From Cheilinus undulatus (taxonomy: Eukaryota > Chordata > Actinopteri > Labriformes > Labridae), in contig NC_054872.1 of the NCBI RefSeq assembly GCF_018320785.1, positions 41,094,551 through 41,158,550 on the forward strand: 64,000 nt of DNA, read 5' to 3'. Numbering within the stretch: the stretch's first letter is position 1; each line of letters opens with the position of its first letter. Shown in pieces: positions 35,901 through 48,151 of the stretch. The notes beneath the pieces are model-generated. The model ran no database searches. It saw only the letters and a list, made by a program, of their open reading frames with translations, and was not told the DNA's origin. The position numbers were made by a program, and so were the translations under genes.

Positions 35901-36970
35901 ACTTTTGAAGAATGCTTCAAGTGGCTTCATATTTGATATGTGTGTTGTTAGCTGGCTAAAAGGCTAAAGCTGGTTAAACTGAGTATGTATCTTTTTTTTT
36001 AACAAACACAGGCTTGAAATCCCCGTCAAATGCTCTTTTAAAACTGTGATGAAGCCTGCAACCACTAAAACATGGCAGTGTTTTCAAGTAGAACATGGAA
36101 ATAGAGCTGTATGTAGGCTGTTATTCATATATAACTACTCAGCCAAATTGGTAAGAACCACATTAAGCATGATAATAATATTCAAAGAAGAATAAAGGCT
36201 GTGGGAGCTTGCTGCTAACTTTAGCCACACTCTACTCGGCCCACTGACAAAATGACCCTGTGATGAATTTGTCTATTTTACAAGCATTTTTTCCTCTTCA
36301 AAGTGGCCGGTTAAATGCTATTCAAATGCACGTTTAGCCAATTAAGGAAATAAATGCCTGGGACCATCCTTATCTCAGATATATTTTGTGACTGTTGAAT
36401 ACTCAGGGGTGTGGAATATTGTGTTTGCAATGAATGTAATGACATTTTCCTAAGCCAGAAGTGACCCTATTTGGACAGGAACTCAATCAATGACTCAAAT
36501 CAGCCAACACCTACCACACAGTCAGCAGCCTCAACTCAAAGTCACACCCATGATAACACATCACTTAAAGCCTTAATATTTTGAACCAGTTGAGTCAGAT
36601 GAAATGTGCTCATTTTGCATGATAGGGCCTTTGTCTGACACCTTTTACACACATTTAAGACCATGAATATTGTGACACCGAGGTGTTGTACTTATTGTGG
36701 ACAATGATATGCACACTCATGATCATGTCTGACTTTATGTTGTCATGTGAGGTAAATAATTCCTTTTTTTTTAATTTGTATTAGTCATGTATGACAAAAA
36801 AAGTTATAAAACTAAAGGCTGTTTTTAACAGGATGTTAGCATTTTTTAGCCGAGTTTTCAAAAGCATGTTAGTGTCAGATCACTTACTGTTGGAGCCAGA
36901 CCCAAGTGACCGCTGAAAGGTAGAGCAGTTTTTGGCACTGCCAAATAGAGGCTGTTCTTTGGTCTTAAAC
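33000..36970. repeat. Diverged local repeat cluster
   Basis: Blocks recur in the same order at 33100-33560, 34840-34980, 35330-35620 and 36470-36990. They are recognised by GCATGG(T)TTTG..TTTTCCAG(T)TCAAGTGA, GAAGT(G/A)GG(T/C)GT(A/C)(G)CCAC, CAACTTTAACAC(C/T)TTT, CACACC(C)A, and TTTAAGACCATGAATATT. Identity is modest. They may be decayed tandem duplicates or several insertions of one element. No gene was seen. Confidence 0.5.
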
Positions 36971-37099
36971 CTCTAACTCTACATTTATGACCACACCAGT
37001 TCTATTGACTTGAATTTGAACAACTGCATATGGGAATATTTTTAGCAGTTTGAGCAATATGGGTGCATGTGAAATATCTTGTTTGTGGTACGTGCTTTA

Positions 37100-37340
37100 T
37101 TATACTATTCTATTATATTATACAGTATGGTATGGCATTGTGAGGTATAATAATAATAATAATAATAATAATAATTATTATTATTATTATTATTATTATT
37201 GGATGGCATGGTATGGTATGGTATGGCATAGTATGAAATGGCATGGTATGGTATGGTATGGTATGGTATGGTATAGTATAATCTTGCATGGTCTGGAATG
37301 GTATGGTATGGTATTGCATGGCATGGCATGGTATGGTACG
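37100..37340. repeat. Compound microsatellite: (TAA)9(TTA)9 flanked by GGTAT repeats
   Basis: TAA x9 at 37148-37174 is followed immediately by TTA to 37200, making a 52-bp perfect palindrome. Both sides carry (G)GTATG pentamers (37127-37147 and 37201-37340). Open frames here are repeat artefacts. Confidence 0.95.
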
Positions 37341-38710
37341 TCAGACTGTATAAAATAAAAGGCTCGGTCTTATCAAAAGACAGAATGACATGACAGACAT
37401 AAACAACAAGTGTATAACCCATAAAATGAAATGTTGTTTTTTGCATTAATTTCAGAGGAAATACTGATTAATGCATTCTTTTTTGACAAATCCTCAATCA
37501 GATAGCACCAACTCCTTAAAAACTCACCTACATTTTGAAGGACAAATGTGTAGTTGAAAAGCAGGTATCTCTCCTGAGGAATGAGGAGGAAAATAAACCC
37601 TGTTCAAAGCAGACCCTATCATAAATGCCTCTGGATAAATCAAAGGACAATTTGGGAAAGCTTACCTAGCTTAACTTCATTTATGTCTGTTGTAAAACAA
37701 ACCAAAACTGCTGTAAATGAAAAGTGACAAATGAACCCCAACTATGATTTATGTCTGAATGACGTCTGCTGTTACCCGCCACATTGTACTCTGTAATTTG
37801 CATCATTCCTTACAATCTGCTGAACCTTTCCAAGCTGTCAAAAAGAAAATTTCCCCATCAGAGGTCATTTGTAATAAATAACTCACAAACTCCCACTGGA
37901 ATCCTGCAGGGAGACAAAAACCCCTTTTCATGGGGACTCTAACTCCTGAAACTAAACCTCTCCATTTCTAGCTTCATATCTGTGTGCCCTTTCTTTCTCC
38001 TGTGTGAGTGAATCATTATCGGACGTTTTCTAATCACATGGTGACATATTCCTCACATGTAACTCCCCCTCAGACACCGCAGCACTTTAAAAATCCCTTT
38101 CTTTTGTTCTTTACTGATTTTGCTCACGGATTGCATCATGAAATCTTCAGATTGTGCGGTCATCAGAGCTCAGAGACCGTGCCGACAAAGATTACCTCAG
38201 GGCAGGAAGGGAAGAACGGAAGGAGGAAGGGAGGGTGGGAGGCCAAGTAGGGAGGAAGCAGAGGAAGGAAGCTGTTGTGAACAAACATGATGCCTCATTT
38301 CTGTGCTGAGTGTGGTTTTCAGTTGTTTGGTCAAACAATCACAGGTGCCAGGTTTTAAAGAGACAGAAAACTCCACATCATAAGGTTTTGGTTTCTGTCT
38401 CATCGTTCCAGGTTTGGTACAGCCGTGTGCAGCTGCGGAGGGAGGTGTTGATGTGTTGGGAAATAAACTGGGTCAGATGAGGCTTAACCTGAAATTCACT
38501 GTGGTTTAACTGGAACTTTGCTGTATAGTCTACTGGCCTACAAATCTATTCCATGGAGTAGTTTCACTGTAGGTGTTTTACTCTCTGTTTTTTTTTTTTT
38601 TTTTCTCTGCACGTGTCACAATTTTATTCTAAAAGATAGAGGGTTGAATTAAGCTGGCTAAAAACTGGGCAAGTTGGCTGATCTGGGGCCCAATTTGCCG
38701 CCAAACTAAC
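37341..38710. other. Intergenic, nothing recognised
   Basis: Contains a purine-rich GGAAGG patch at 38200-38275 and a T run at 38590-38605. No gene was seen. Confidence 0.4.
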
Positions 38711-38910
38711 AGTGCAAAGCTGATGGATTGGCCGGATTCAATGTCTGTCACCAGGCAGATCCATCTTACAAAGTTCAAATCAGAAACGCATGTGCCTGGT
38801 CTGAAGACAGATGGCCCAATCAGGGTTAGAACGAAGCATGGCATTTAGTACAGCATGTTGGAATTAATGGCTGCCACCATTAGCATGGATGTAGCAATAG
38901 CATAGTGGTT
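38711..38910 (+). repeat. Element family 2, left-half fragment
   Basis: GTGCAAAGCTGATGGATTGG..., then CAGATCCATCTTACAAAG and ATGGCTGCCACCATTAGCAT (38868) match the left end and coding start of family 2. It breaks off after GTAGCAATAGCATAG. Confidence 0.55.
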
Positions 38911-38929
38911 ATTTTGGGCGACTGTAAAC

Positions 38930-39475
38930 AATACTTTTTGAAAATGGGTCCCAGAGTGCACAAATCCGTCAACGACTACCGTTTCGTGTCCGTGTGGGCA
39001 GCTAACTGCATTTTTCTTGAAACGGTTACGTCACACATAGCGCAGCTCTCTTAAGACGCCTGCGTGGGTCTGACCAAAACAACTATGGCGGATTACAGGG
39101 TTGTGTTTGTGCTGCAGAAGCTACTGAGCTTGTAATGGCTTTTACAGCAAAATATGTTGCTCCTTTACCACCACCGAAAAACGCATACACCATATGTTCT
39201 TCAATCCAACGTGGAGAACAACCAGAAGGGCACCTAGAAATAAGTTTGTGTCTGTTTTCTGTGATCTTCTTCTCTCGTTTGGTGCATTTCCGTGAGAGCA
39301 ATACAGCGCCACATACAGGCTTGGCATATGCACTACAGCGTTTTCAGTGGTTTTCAGTAGTTCCACGCTTACGTGGCTATTTCCTGAAACAATCCCGTCT
39401 TTATGGAAAATTTTTCAAAACGACAATATCGTTGTCGTCTCCATGTGGACAAGACCTTAGTTGCATTGTAAACTG
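38930..39475. mobile_element. Unclassified MITE between two family 2 fragments
   Basis: The left part TTTTTGAAAATGGGTCCCAG...CAACGACTACCGTTTCGTGT and the right part AAAATTTTTCAAAACGACAA...CATGTGGACAAGACC are related, partly inverted blocks of a type common in fish. The open frame running 39135-39623 crosses this element and is not a recognised gene. Confidence 0.4.
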
Positions 39476-39479
39476 GCAT

Positions 39480-39640
39480 ATTAAAGCTTCTGGAGGAGCA
39501 TTTAGCTCAGATGCAACAGCAGCAGCAGCTTTGCCAGAACAGGACAGTATTTCTTTATTCAAAGAAAAGCAAAGAAATACACTGAAAGGTATTTTTGCTC
39601 TTCTCGTGACTGGTTTTGCATGAGTTTGTTTCACCATCTG
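39480..39640 (+). pseudogene. Element family 2, helicase-like remnant
   Basis: The frame reads SDATAAAALPEQDSISLFKE, KQRNTLKG, IFALLVTGFA then stops (about 39493-39620). It parallels the 7470 copy: ...ISSLKEEQRTAL....IFALLLTGF. The Walker A lysine region is lost. Confidence 0.5.
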
Positions 39641-40042
39641 GCTCCAGTAATGATTAGCAACAGTAGCAGCTACCTTGTAAAGCTCGTTCTGGAGCTGCAC
39701 ATGCACACTAAGACATATGCTTTGTCACTCTAACTGGCCAACTGTAAGGGATATTATTAGAAGGTGGAAGCGTTTAGGAGCAACAGCAGCTCAGCCATAA
39801 AGCAGGCCAATCACAAAGTGGGGTCAATGACTGATAGGGCGCCTGGTTCTGAAAAAGTCACTGATTTCATTGCTGAGGAATTCTGAACTTCCACTGGCAT
39901 TAATAAAAGCACAAAAACTGTGCAACTGGAGCTTCATGAATGATTTTCCATGGCTGGGCAGCTGCATGCAAGCCTTACAACACCAAGTTTAGTGGAGAAG
40001 GGAGAAGTTTAGTGGGGCCAATCCAGTGAAGGTCAATCTTAA

Positions 40043-41162
40043 AGGAGACATATTATACTAAATCATATTTTAACACTTGCATACAACGCTACAATGTTGA
40101 GGATCCTTTCTAAACCATATGTTTCATTTCATCAAGAGACGCGCGTCTTTCCATAAACCCTGCAAACGAGATTACCGGCCTCCCTGAACAGCTCGTTGCG
40201 AGACTTGATACGAGCTGACGTCAGCTCGTTTTCCGGCTTCCCCATTGGACGGCTCTGAGCAGAGATGACTCCCCTCCCCTCCTCCCACAGGAGGCTCTCA
40301 GACCTGCCCTCCCGGCAGCTGGTTCTCAGCCACGCCCCCTCCCTGGCGCTGTATACACCGCTGCTGTTGTTTGGATTCTTGCTCTCGTATGGATTTATTC
40401 CGGTCAGCATGTCTCCTAAACTTATTCATGTTTTTTTTGGTTGTGACGATAAATCTACTCTGTAAGCGCTCCCCAAGGACGAAAGCAGCAGAAAGCAGTG
40501 GGAATTGTTTGTCTCATTGAGCCGACTGCCTGCAAACTTTTTTCTCTGCGCTTGTTACTTCACCTACGATTGTTTCGTCAATAAAGAACAGTACGACGCT
40601 GAATTTGCTTCTAATCTGCTGCTAAAACATGGAGCTGTTCCCTCTGTAAAGATCGCCCAGGGAGGCTTAGAACCACAAGCTGTAAGTCACTTTATAACAT
40701 TACTTTAAAACGAGACATGGGTCAGTGGGAAGCTAATGTGTGCTAAACTTTGTCATCAGTTGTTTTCATAACTATCCGCCCTTTTACCCAAAACTATGCA
40801 GTGAAACTTTGTGTACCTTTACATTACTAAGTCTTGACTTGTGTTGATTAAAAGCCCAATGAGTAAACTAAGCAAAACTTGGTGATCAATGGGCCGAGAA
40901 AACAGTTCGGCCCATTGTTCAGCCCCCAGGAAGCTATGACCAAGCTGGCCAATCAGAGAACGGTAAGGTCATGGATATCTCTGAGTCTTCAAGAGACAGG
41001 ACTGAAACAGAGTAGTAGGTGAGATCTGCTGAAAATAGGGGTTTTCCTATTGCCAGTATAAGATAAGTGAGGAGTTTTTTGAGCTGCACAACATAAATAA
41101 CTATTCTAAAGGTGTCCCAAAAGGACATACTTAAAAGGAAAAAGGGGTAAAATATGTCTCCT
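40043..41162. mobile_element. Kolobok/T2-like element inserted in Tc1 relic B
   Basis: Starts AGGAGACATATTATACT and ends GTAAAATATGTCTCCT (inverted), flanked by TTAA at 40039-40042 and 41163-41166. Removing the 1120 bp plus one TTAA restores continuous Tc1 sequence (AATC-TTAA-TGCTTTCA). TTAA duplications, the TTAAAGG start and a THAP-type finger inside are features of the Kolobok superfamily (Xenopus T2 included). It lacks a transposase catalytic domain. Confidence 0.75.
40409..40680 (+). pseudogene. Degenerate THAP-type zinc finger inside the Kolobok-like element
   Basis: From ATG 40409: MSPKLIHVFFGCDDKSTL, stop at 40463-40465, then in the same frame ALPKDESSRKQWELFVSLSR, ...FFLCACYFTYDCFVNKEQYD, ...LLLKHGAVPSVK. 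FGC..KSTL, LPKD...WE.FV, LC..YF..DCF and GAVPS follow the THAP pattern (C2CH finger ending AVPS). The first Cys and the His ligand (Tyr in CACYF) appear lost and one stop interrupts it. Confidence 0.6.
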
Positions 41163-41570
41163 TTAATGCTTTCACATACTAAGACATTTTGGACAAAGCT
41201 ATGCTTTCAACTTTGTGGCAACAGTTTGGGGAAGGCCCTTTGCTATTCCAACACGACTGTGCCCCAGTGCACAAAGCAAGGACTATAAAGACATGGTTTG
41301 ATGAGTTCAGTGTGGAAGAACTTGACTGGCCCACACAGATCTCAGACCTCAGCCCTATCAAGCACCTTTGGAAAGAACTAGAGCAGAGATTGAGTGCCAG
41401 GTCTTCTTGTCCAGCATCAGTGCCTGACGTCATAAAGGCTCTGCAGAATGGACGGGCACAAATTCACACGGAAACACTCCAAAATCTTGTGGAAGCCTTC
41501 CAAAAATATTGGAAGCTGTTATAGGTGCAGAAAAGGGCAAAATCCATATTAGATGTATTTGAATACAATG

Positions 41571-43034
41571 CCACTACAGTATGGCCCTCTATTCATCATT
41601 TCCCTGTGGTTTTGGCCCAGAGATGTGCAAGGGTCCCTGAAAAAATGGGCAAGCCTTCTATTCTTAAGATTCTTCGCACAGGTCAGGTACATGCAAGATA
41701 ATACAGGCAATCTGAAATCCGGACTTTATAAAATCTGAGCTAACGTGAAAATCAAGCTGCCGGATTGTTCACTAGGAATGTTGATTGGGACGTTGATTGT
41801 CTTCCATATTTATTTTCCTTCTGAAGTCAATTTTGATCACTCGAATTTCTCGTGTCTGTGGAATCTGTGCAGTTGTTACCACAGTCAGCAGGTGTGTGGT
41901 CCCAGGTCTGGCTCAATCTTTGGTGGCTCAAAAATGGTTTAAACTGTCTTAATGTCTGTGGTCTCTCTGACTTTAAAATCAATAAAGATTTGAAGCCCTC
42001 TCGTGTGTCCCGCCTCTGATGTTTATCTAAATCTGAGATTTTAAATGAAGCCTTTATTTTAGCTCAAAAAATAAGCTGATTTTAACCTCAGGGGACATGT
42101 TCACAGGGTCAGCTGCTAAATAAAGAGATAAGGACTAGATCTGCAGCCTTGAGATGATTATATAAAAGTAAAAGGAGATGAGAGAGTTGCTGTGCATAAA
42201 TTGTGTGTCGATGTGTGTTTTTAATGCAAAATATGTTGAAATGTGTGTTTGGCAGGCCTCCAAAACAAATAGTGCATACAGAATGAGGCCTGCTGGGGCT
42301 TACTAAGGTCCTCAGAGGCTAATTAACTGTTTTAAAGTTGAATTCCCTCATTGGTTGTGTTTTGGACTTTTAGAGGCAGCATTTACACTAATTCAGGATC
42401 AAAATGAAACATGATTAAAATCCAGGGAATGCACGGGAAATTGTCTACATGCTTTAGAAATGCATTTGTTGGGGACCTTAAACAAAAGAAACAAAAAACC
42501 CATCTTAGGATTATTCCAGGTAAATCAGTGTGTTACGGTTGCAGGTGTAGCTTAAGTAATCATGTCATTGTATTCAGCATGTTAATTAGCCCCAGGCCAG
42601 GGAATTTCAAATAGTTACATGATCGTTTGACCCATATTTGGAAGAGAGAAGTACTGTCAGGTTGTGAGGGAGCCAGAAGGCTGCAGGTTTGAGAAAGAGG
42701 AGTTTTTCAAGTTCTTCCTCCTTATGCTCAGTTTTCCCTTGGGCACTCCAGCTTCCTCCAAAGACATGCCTGTGAGGCTGACTGCTGATGCTAAAGTGGC
42801 TCTAAGTTGCCATACTGGGCGAGGACGTGCGTGCAAGTGAAAATTTTAATTCCTCCATGCAGGTCTGTTTGTCCATCTATTCATCTGAAACAAAGGTAAG
42901 AGAAAAATCAAAGAGGAAATGGCAAAGCTGAAAAAGAACATGAAACAACCACAAACATGCAAAGGTTCACCTAGTTAATGGGATGGTATTTATGTGTCAT
43001 TTTAAACTATTATGCAACTTGCAGCCCGGCAGTG
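41571..43034. other. Intergenic, nothing recognised
   Basis: No gene or confident repeat was seen. Confidence 0.4.
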
Positions 43035-44036
43035 ACGTTTATGACCCTGATTCCAAAATAGTTGGAGCACTGTGTATAAAGTAAATAAAATAAAATGAAC
43101 TCATTTACAAATCTCTCCTGGGTCTTCTTTGACAGCTGTGATGAGCCGAATGTTTTCTGAAAGGACTGGACTGCAGGTAGGCCAGTTTGAGGTATGTGGT
43201 TTAGCATTGTCTGTCTGTAATATGCAAGGCCTTCCTGAAAGAGATGTTTTCTGGATGGGAGACAACATCCATAGTTTCCAATAAGAATTTCACGTTTTGA
43301 TTCATCTGACCACTGAACAGTTTTCTATTTTGCCTCAGCCCTTTTCAAATAAGCCTTGGCTGAGAAGACAGAGATGTTTCTGGATCGCTTTCACACATGG
43401 CTTCTTCTTTGTATGATGCAGTGTATTCCAGAACAGAATCATGCCTGTTTTTTAAAACAGTGCTGCCTGAGGGATCCGAAGACCATGAGCATCCGATATT
43501 GACCTTTGACCTTCTTCCTTGCCCACAGAGATTTCTCTTTTGATGGTTTTACGTGTTGCAGATATTAAAAGTCTTTGCAATTATAGAAACTTAAGGAACA
43601 TTTTTCAAAAACTGTTCCTCAATTTTTAGACAAAGTTTTTTGGAGATTGTTGAACCTCTCTCTGTCATTACTTCAAAGAGACTCTGCCTCTCCAAAATTC
43701 TCCTTTTACACACAGTTATGTTACTGACCTGTTGCCAATTAACCTAATTAGTTAAAGCAAAATGCCTCTCCAGCTGTTTTATATAAGTGCCACTTACTTT
43801 TCTAGCCTACTGTTGCCATGTCCCTACCTTTTTGTTGCTGCTATCAAATTCAAAATGAGCTTATATTTTTCATACGGTTTCAGACGGTAAAATGTCTCCG
43901 TTTCAACATCTGATGTGTTGTTTATGCTCTATTGTAAACAAAATATAGATTCATGAGATTTGCAAATCAATGCACTCTGTTTTTAATTCACATTTTACCC
44001 AGCGCCCCAACTTTTTGGGGATTGGGGTTGTGTCTG
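43035..44036. mobile_element. Non-autonomous DNA transposon with about 40-bp inverted ends
   Basis: The left end GACCCTGATTCCAAAATAGTTGG...CACTGTGTA and the right end TACCCAGCGCCCCAACTTTTTGGGGATTGGGGTTGTG are imperfect inverted repeats of a type common in fish (CCCAACTTTTTTGGAAT). In antisense, weak coding traces such as TGLPAVQSFQKTFGSS are visible, but no intact transposase. Confidence 0.65.
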
Positions 44037-44065
44037 GTCTCATTGAAATCATAGATTTCATTGTC

Positions 44066-44655
44066 AAGGTCAAGGTGGTAATAGTTTTGAATTTTTCATT
44101 AGTTTTTATTTTTATTTGGTTTTCTTTTTCCGTGTTGCGTAGGTTTTATTAGTTTTTACTGCTGGTTTGTTAGTTTAGTTTTTATTTTGCAAAAATGTTT
44201 TGTTTCAGTTTAGTTTTAATTAGTTTTAGTGTTAGTTGTAGTTTTTCAGATAGATGTTGGGGCTGAGTGAATGTCATACTTTTTTAGAAAAATATTTAAA
44301 CAGGCTACTCTTCACTTATCCTTTTATTTACCAAAAGTTGATGTTTGAATACAACTCCAGACATAAAACTACCACTGTGTGAAGTCTTATCCGATCAAAT
44401 TAGGCCATTTTACACTTCTCAGGCTTGGGTGTCAGTACCAGTCAGTATGGTGTGTCAAAGACTAAAACTAAGGATATTTGTCTCTATTTTTTATTTTATT
44501 TTAGTTAGTTTTGTAAGTGCACTATACAGTTTTAGTTAGTTTTTGTGTTTTTGGTAAAGCTTAGTCTTTATTTAGTTTCAGTTAACTAAAATTATTTTCA
44601 AATATTTGTTTTATTTATTTAGTTAGTTTTAGTTAACTATAATAATCTTGGTCAA
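44066..44655 (+). repeat. TTAGTTAACT-type dispersed repeat, copy 2
   Basis: T-rich block of TTTTAGTTAGTTTT words ending AGTTTTAGTTAACTATAATA ATCTTGG. The reverse complement of 18165-18770 shows the same organisation. Confidence 0.55.
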
Positions 44656-44889
44656 GGGTGACCTTTAAACTGAAAAAAAAAAAACACTTCAAATCAAACA
44701 CTGAAAGATAAGAGACATATAAAATCAGCAATCAATCATCAATAATAAGCACAATCATTAATCATCAGTTTAAACAGATAGAAATTAAACATTTGGATCA
44801 TTCAGTGCAGTCCACAAGTCAATTTTAGACACCAAAAAGACTGAATGTGCTGAAAAAATGTAAAAAAAAAAAAACAAAACAAAAAACAC

Positions 44890-45317
44890 CTGACAGGATT
44901 TTACTGTTAACTATTAAAACCTTTTATGGTTTGACTCCATCTCACTTGTGTAAACTACTTTACACTCTGAGTTCTGAGGTCTGCTTACCCGCTGCTCCCC
45001 GATGTGCCGAAAATGAGGCTCATGACCAGGGGAGATCAAGCTTTTTCTCTAGCTGTCCCGACACTGAGGGACAGCTAACCCGTTTATGTAGGATCTGCCC
45101 CGACTACTGAACATTTTAAATCACTGGTGAAAACACATCTCATCTCTTTGGCTTTCATTTCAACAGTTAGATTGTTTTATCCCAGTAGATGATAATTGAT
45201 TTGATCATTTTATGAGAATATATTCTTGTTTCATGTTTGGCCTTTTATACTGTGAAGCAGGTTGGTTGACCCTTGTTGTTAAAATGTGCTATATAAATAA
45301 AGTTGAATTGAATAAAA
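44890..45317 (+). mobile_element. 3' end of an L2-type LINE
   Basis: One frame reads ILLLTIKTFYGLTPSHLCKL then LYTLSSEVCLPAAPRCAENE, resembling the conserved C-terminal segment after the L2 reverse transcriptase. The element ends with TGCTATATAAATAAAGTTGA ATTGAAT, the characteristic L2 3' tail. The frame is broken after CPDTEGQL. A long non-coding stretch separates the body and tail. Confidence 0.75.
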
Positions 45318-46132
45318 AAATGTAACTATAAGCATTTGATTTTAAAAATTAGTCAAATTCACTTTGACAACATTTAGGCTCATTGGACATGAGAACAAAA
45401 TATGGTCCTCTAAGTAACCAGACTTGCCCATTCCTGATCTAGACAGCAGTGAAAAACAGCTTATTTTCTCTGGTAATTTAGAGAGCTTTTAAAAAGCTTT
45501 ATAATAAACCCCACAAAAACTTTCAACAGCTTTATATAAACACTGATCTGCTCATCTTTAAAATGAAACTACCACTACGTTCACCAAAAAGAGTCATAGA
45601 CAGGTGGTTCTAGTTATTTGGAGACCTCGGGTAAAGACCAACATAAGGCCCTTCTCCATTACACTTAAAGCAATCATAGAGAGTGAACAAACTATTTCAA
45701 CTCATCATTTTTTAGGTCAGAGGACTTCAGGACATGCCCAAATCTGAAATGTACAGTAAACACCCAGATGGTTAGCTGTACATCATAGCTCAAAGTCCCA
45801 TATTTAAATGTTTTAGCGTGTCTCTAGGTCAGGAAGGACTTATAAAAATAAACTATTCACTCAGTCTTGATGCAATATCTGTTCTTCTGTAACACTTAGG
45901 ACTTTACATTTTTTACATGCCATTTTACCACACTCTTCTCCATCAATGATAGTTTCAATGCTTCTTGGTGCGTAATCAGATTTTGCATAAGGATATTTTT
46001 TGGGCCCTTTTAAGGAGGTTGATCCTGCTATTCACTTTGGACCCCTACTTTTGATTCAAAACACAAATCTTAATCCTTAAGATTAACTTTAGATGTAACG
46101 ACTGCCTCGTATTTGATACACACTTGTCATGA
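45318..46132. other. Intergenic, nothing recognised
   Basis: No gene or repeat was recognised. Confidence 0.4.
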
Positions 46133-46420
46133 CTAGACGATATCTTGAGGCCTTTTGGAGCAGGACGCCCCAGGTGGTTGTCTACTGTTGTACCCAGTAG
46201 TAAGTAAACCATCAGCGTGGGACAGTTTCAGTTGGAGGAAAGCAGATGCATTATCTGTGACTAAGTCGGGTTCACAGTGACTCAGACAGATGCCACTGTT
46301 ACTGTACATTTCACTGCCTGTGACCTTTAAGGTGTCGCAGTGTAGGCTCTTCCTCAGTTTCACATCTACACTATCCGACTTTTTGCGGAAGTTGTGGCGC
46401 AGTGCCTTGCTGGATTGCAT
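46133..46420 (-). pseudogene. Possible hAT/ZBED-type transposase fragment
   Basis: A minus-strand frame of 95 codons contains CEPDLVTDNASAFLQLKLSH. VTDNAS is the motif around a catalytic Asp in hAT transposases (VTDNASNM type). The surrounding sequence gives little further support, so the call is tentative. It is not a complete protein. Confidence 0.3.
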
Positions 46421-48151
46421 CCTGGTAGTATCATTTTGAAGGAGTCCATAAAAGACAGCCCTTCAGGCCCACTTCTAACACTAAAGGCATTATTTCCTGC
46501 ATTTCATAACTTTAAATTATTCACTTGGTTCCTCCTACACTTGTTTTCAAGTCGATACTTGTGGTTTCACAGAGTCTGACCTTGTTTGGCTGCAAATCTC
46601 TGAAACACTTTGTTGAATATGTTTTTGCTCATTTTGAAGGCACTTTAAAGAGTGTATTTTACCCATATTTCTTCTTTTTTCTCCATACAGGATACTTTTG
46701 CCCCTCTAACAAAAAGGATTGTTTTCTCTTCAAGAGCAGGCCTTAGCATCAGCTCACAGACAGCTCGCTCTATCACATGATAAACAGATGGTTTGACATG
46801 AGCGTGACATGTGACTGGACCTGCAAGACCAGAATATACAAGAAAGCACAAAAATACAGGAAGAAAACCCCGCCAACATGACTTAAAGTCACATGATGAC
46901 ATTTGAGAAAATCATCACAGACACGACAGAGGAGGACGTTTGTTTCATTTTATATTGAGACACAAAAGAACCAAAATTCATTAACAACACCTGATTCTAA
47001 TAATGATCGGTGTGAAATGGGAAGTGTGAGCGATGGATTAGGAAGTGGGATTATTTACTGTCTTTATTCATGAATGCAAAGAAAGGTTGATGCAATTTTA
47101 GTTTGTATCTTAGTCATGAGAGGAGGAAAAAGGCCTGTTGAGTCATTACGGTGGCCTGCAGGTCCACTTTTAACTGAAACTCAAAGTTATTTATTTTAAT
47201 ACTGTCCTGCTGTAACACTATGTTTTGACTTTTAGATGGTTAAAAACACAACCGTGTTTTTAAAAGGAGATGAACATGAAATACATGGAACAAGTTCACA
47301 TCAGAGATTAGATTTCAAAATAAAACAAGATCTTAACCCTTAGAGGTCCACTGGTTATTTTGTCATTTTGTTAATTTTCTTTTGACAAAATAAACCAAGC
47401 AGAAAATTTACACCATGCTTATGTCTGGTATAATCTTTTTTGGCACTACCTCAACTTTATAAAATGGAAACCACATTTTTCAAGTTTAATTTACTGTATT
47501 AGAAATAGGGCCTCCAAAAAACACAACACCCCACACAAATGGATTTTTAAAATTTGTTATTTAAAACAATATTGCCATTTTTGAAAAAGGAATTACAAAA
47601 TGCTGAAATTATGAACAAATACCAGTGCCAGTCCTGTACAGCATGGTCCACTGTCCCCTATGTGTGACATTCATTTTTATATGGAATTAAAATGATCATA
47701 ATTCCTGTTTTACTTGGCTTATTGACATCAAACAAAACTGAAAGAAAGCTTAAAGATAATGCTTTCCACACAAAGTGATTGAAATGCAAAATGTGGCTTT
47801 GTTTTCATTCTGTCATGTGACAACAGTAGCATATGATGAAATCACGCAGGCGTGATTGTGGATGCCCAAGGGCTACAATACACAGAAACTGCAAAATCTT
47901 AAATCTAAGCAGCTGTATCTAACTTCTTATCAAGCATGTACTGTTACTTTTATTTCCAGCCATGCTCGACAGAAAAGTTCAGAGAACCCTCTTATTTCAA
48001 GATATAATATGAGGCCCAACAACTGTCTGACCTTTGACCTCCAGTAACTTCTCAGTCCCTTTCCTCTCTTTCCAGTTTTGCCCTTTTTTTTCCAAATATC
48101 CTCTTAATATTTTTTGTCTTTTAGGTCGGCCCTGATACACCACCACACTAA
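46421..48151. other. Intergenic, nothing recognised
   Basis: No gene or confident repeat was seen. Confidence 0.4.

Larger units (their letters stand above)
39740..41570 (+). mobile_element. Tc1-like element relic B carrying a nested insertion
   Basis: The 5' segment (39760-40038, GGTGGAAGCGTTTAGGAGCA...) is internally deleted. The 3' segment resumes at 41163. Bases 41189-41524 stay open: ...LLFQHDCAPVHKARTIKTWF, DEFSVEELDWPTQISDLSPI, KHLWKELEQRLSARSSCPAS. These hold the second catalytic Asp (QHD) and the third acidic site, where the usual NPIEHLW reads SPIKHLW. The catalytic Glu is therefore Lys, and the copy is dead. Confidence 0.8.

Noticed and set aside
39135..39623. A 162-codon open frame
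   Set aside because: It crosses the border between a MITE and a family 2 helicase-like remnant, so it is a chance fusion.
41189..41524. Functional Tc1 transposase
   Set aside because: Only the C-terminal part is present, the catalytic Glu position reads Lys, and the element is internally deleted and interrupted.
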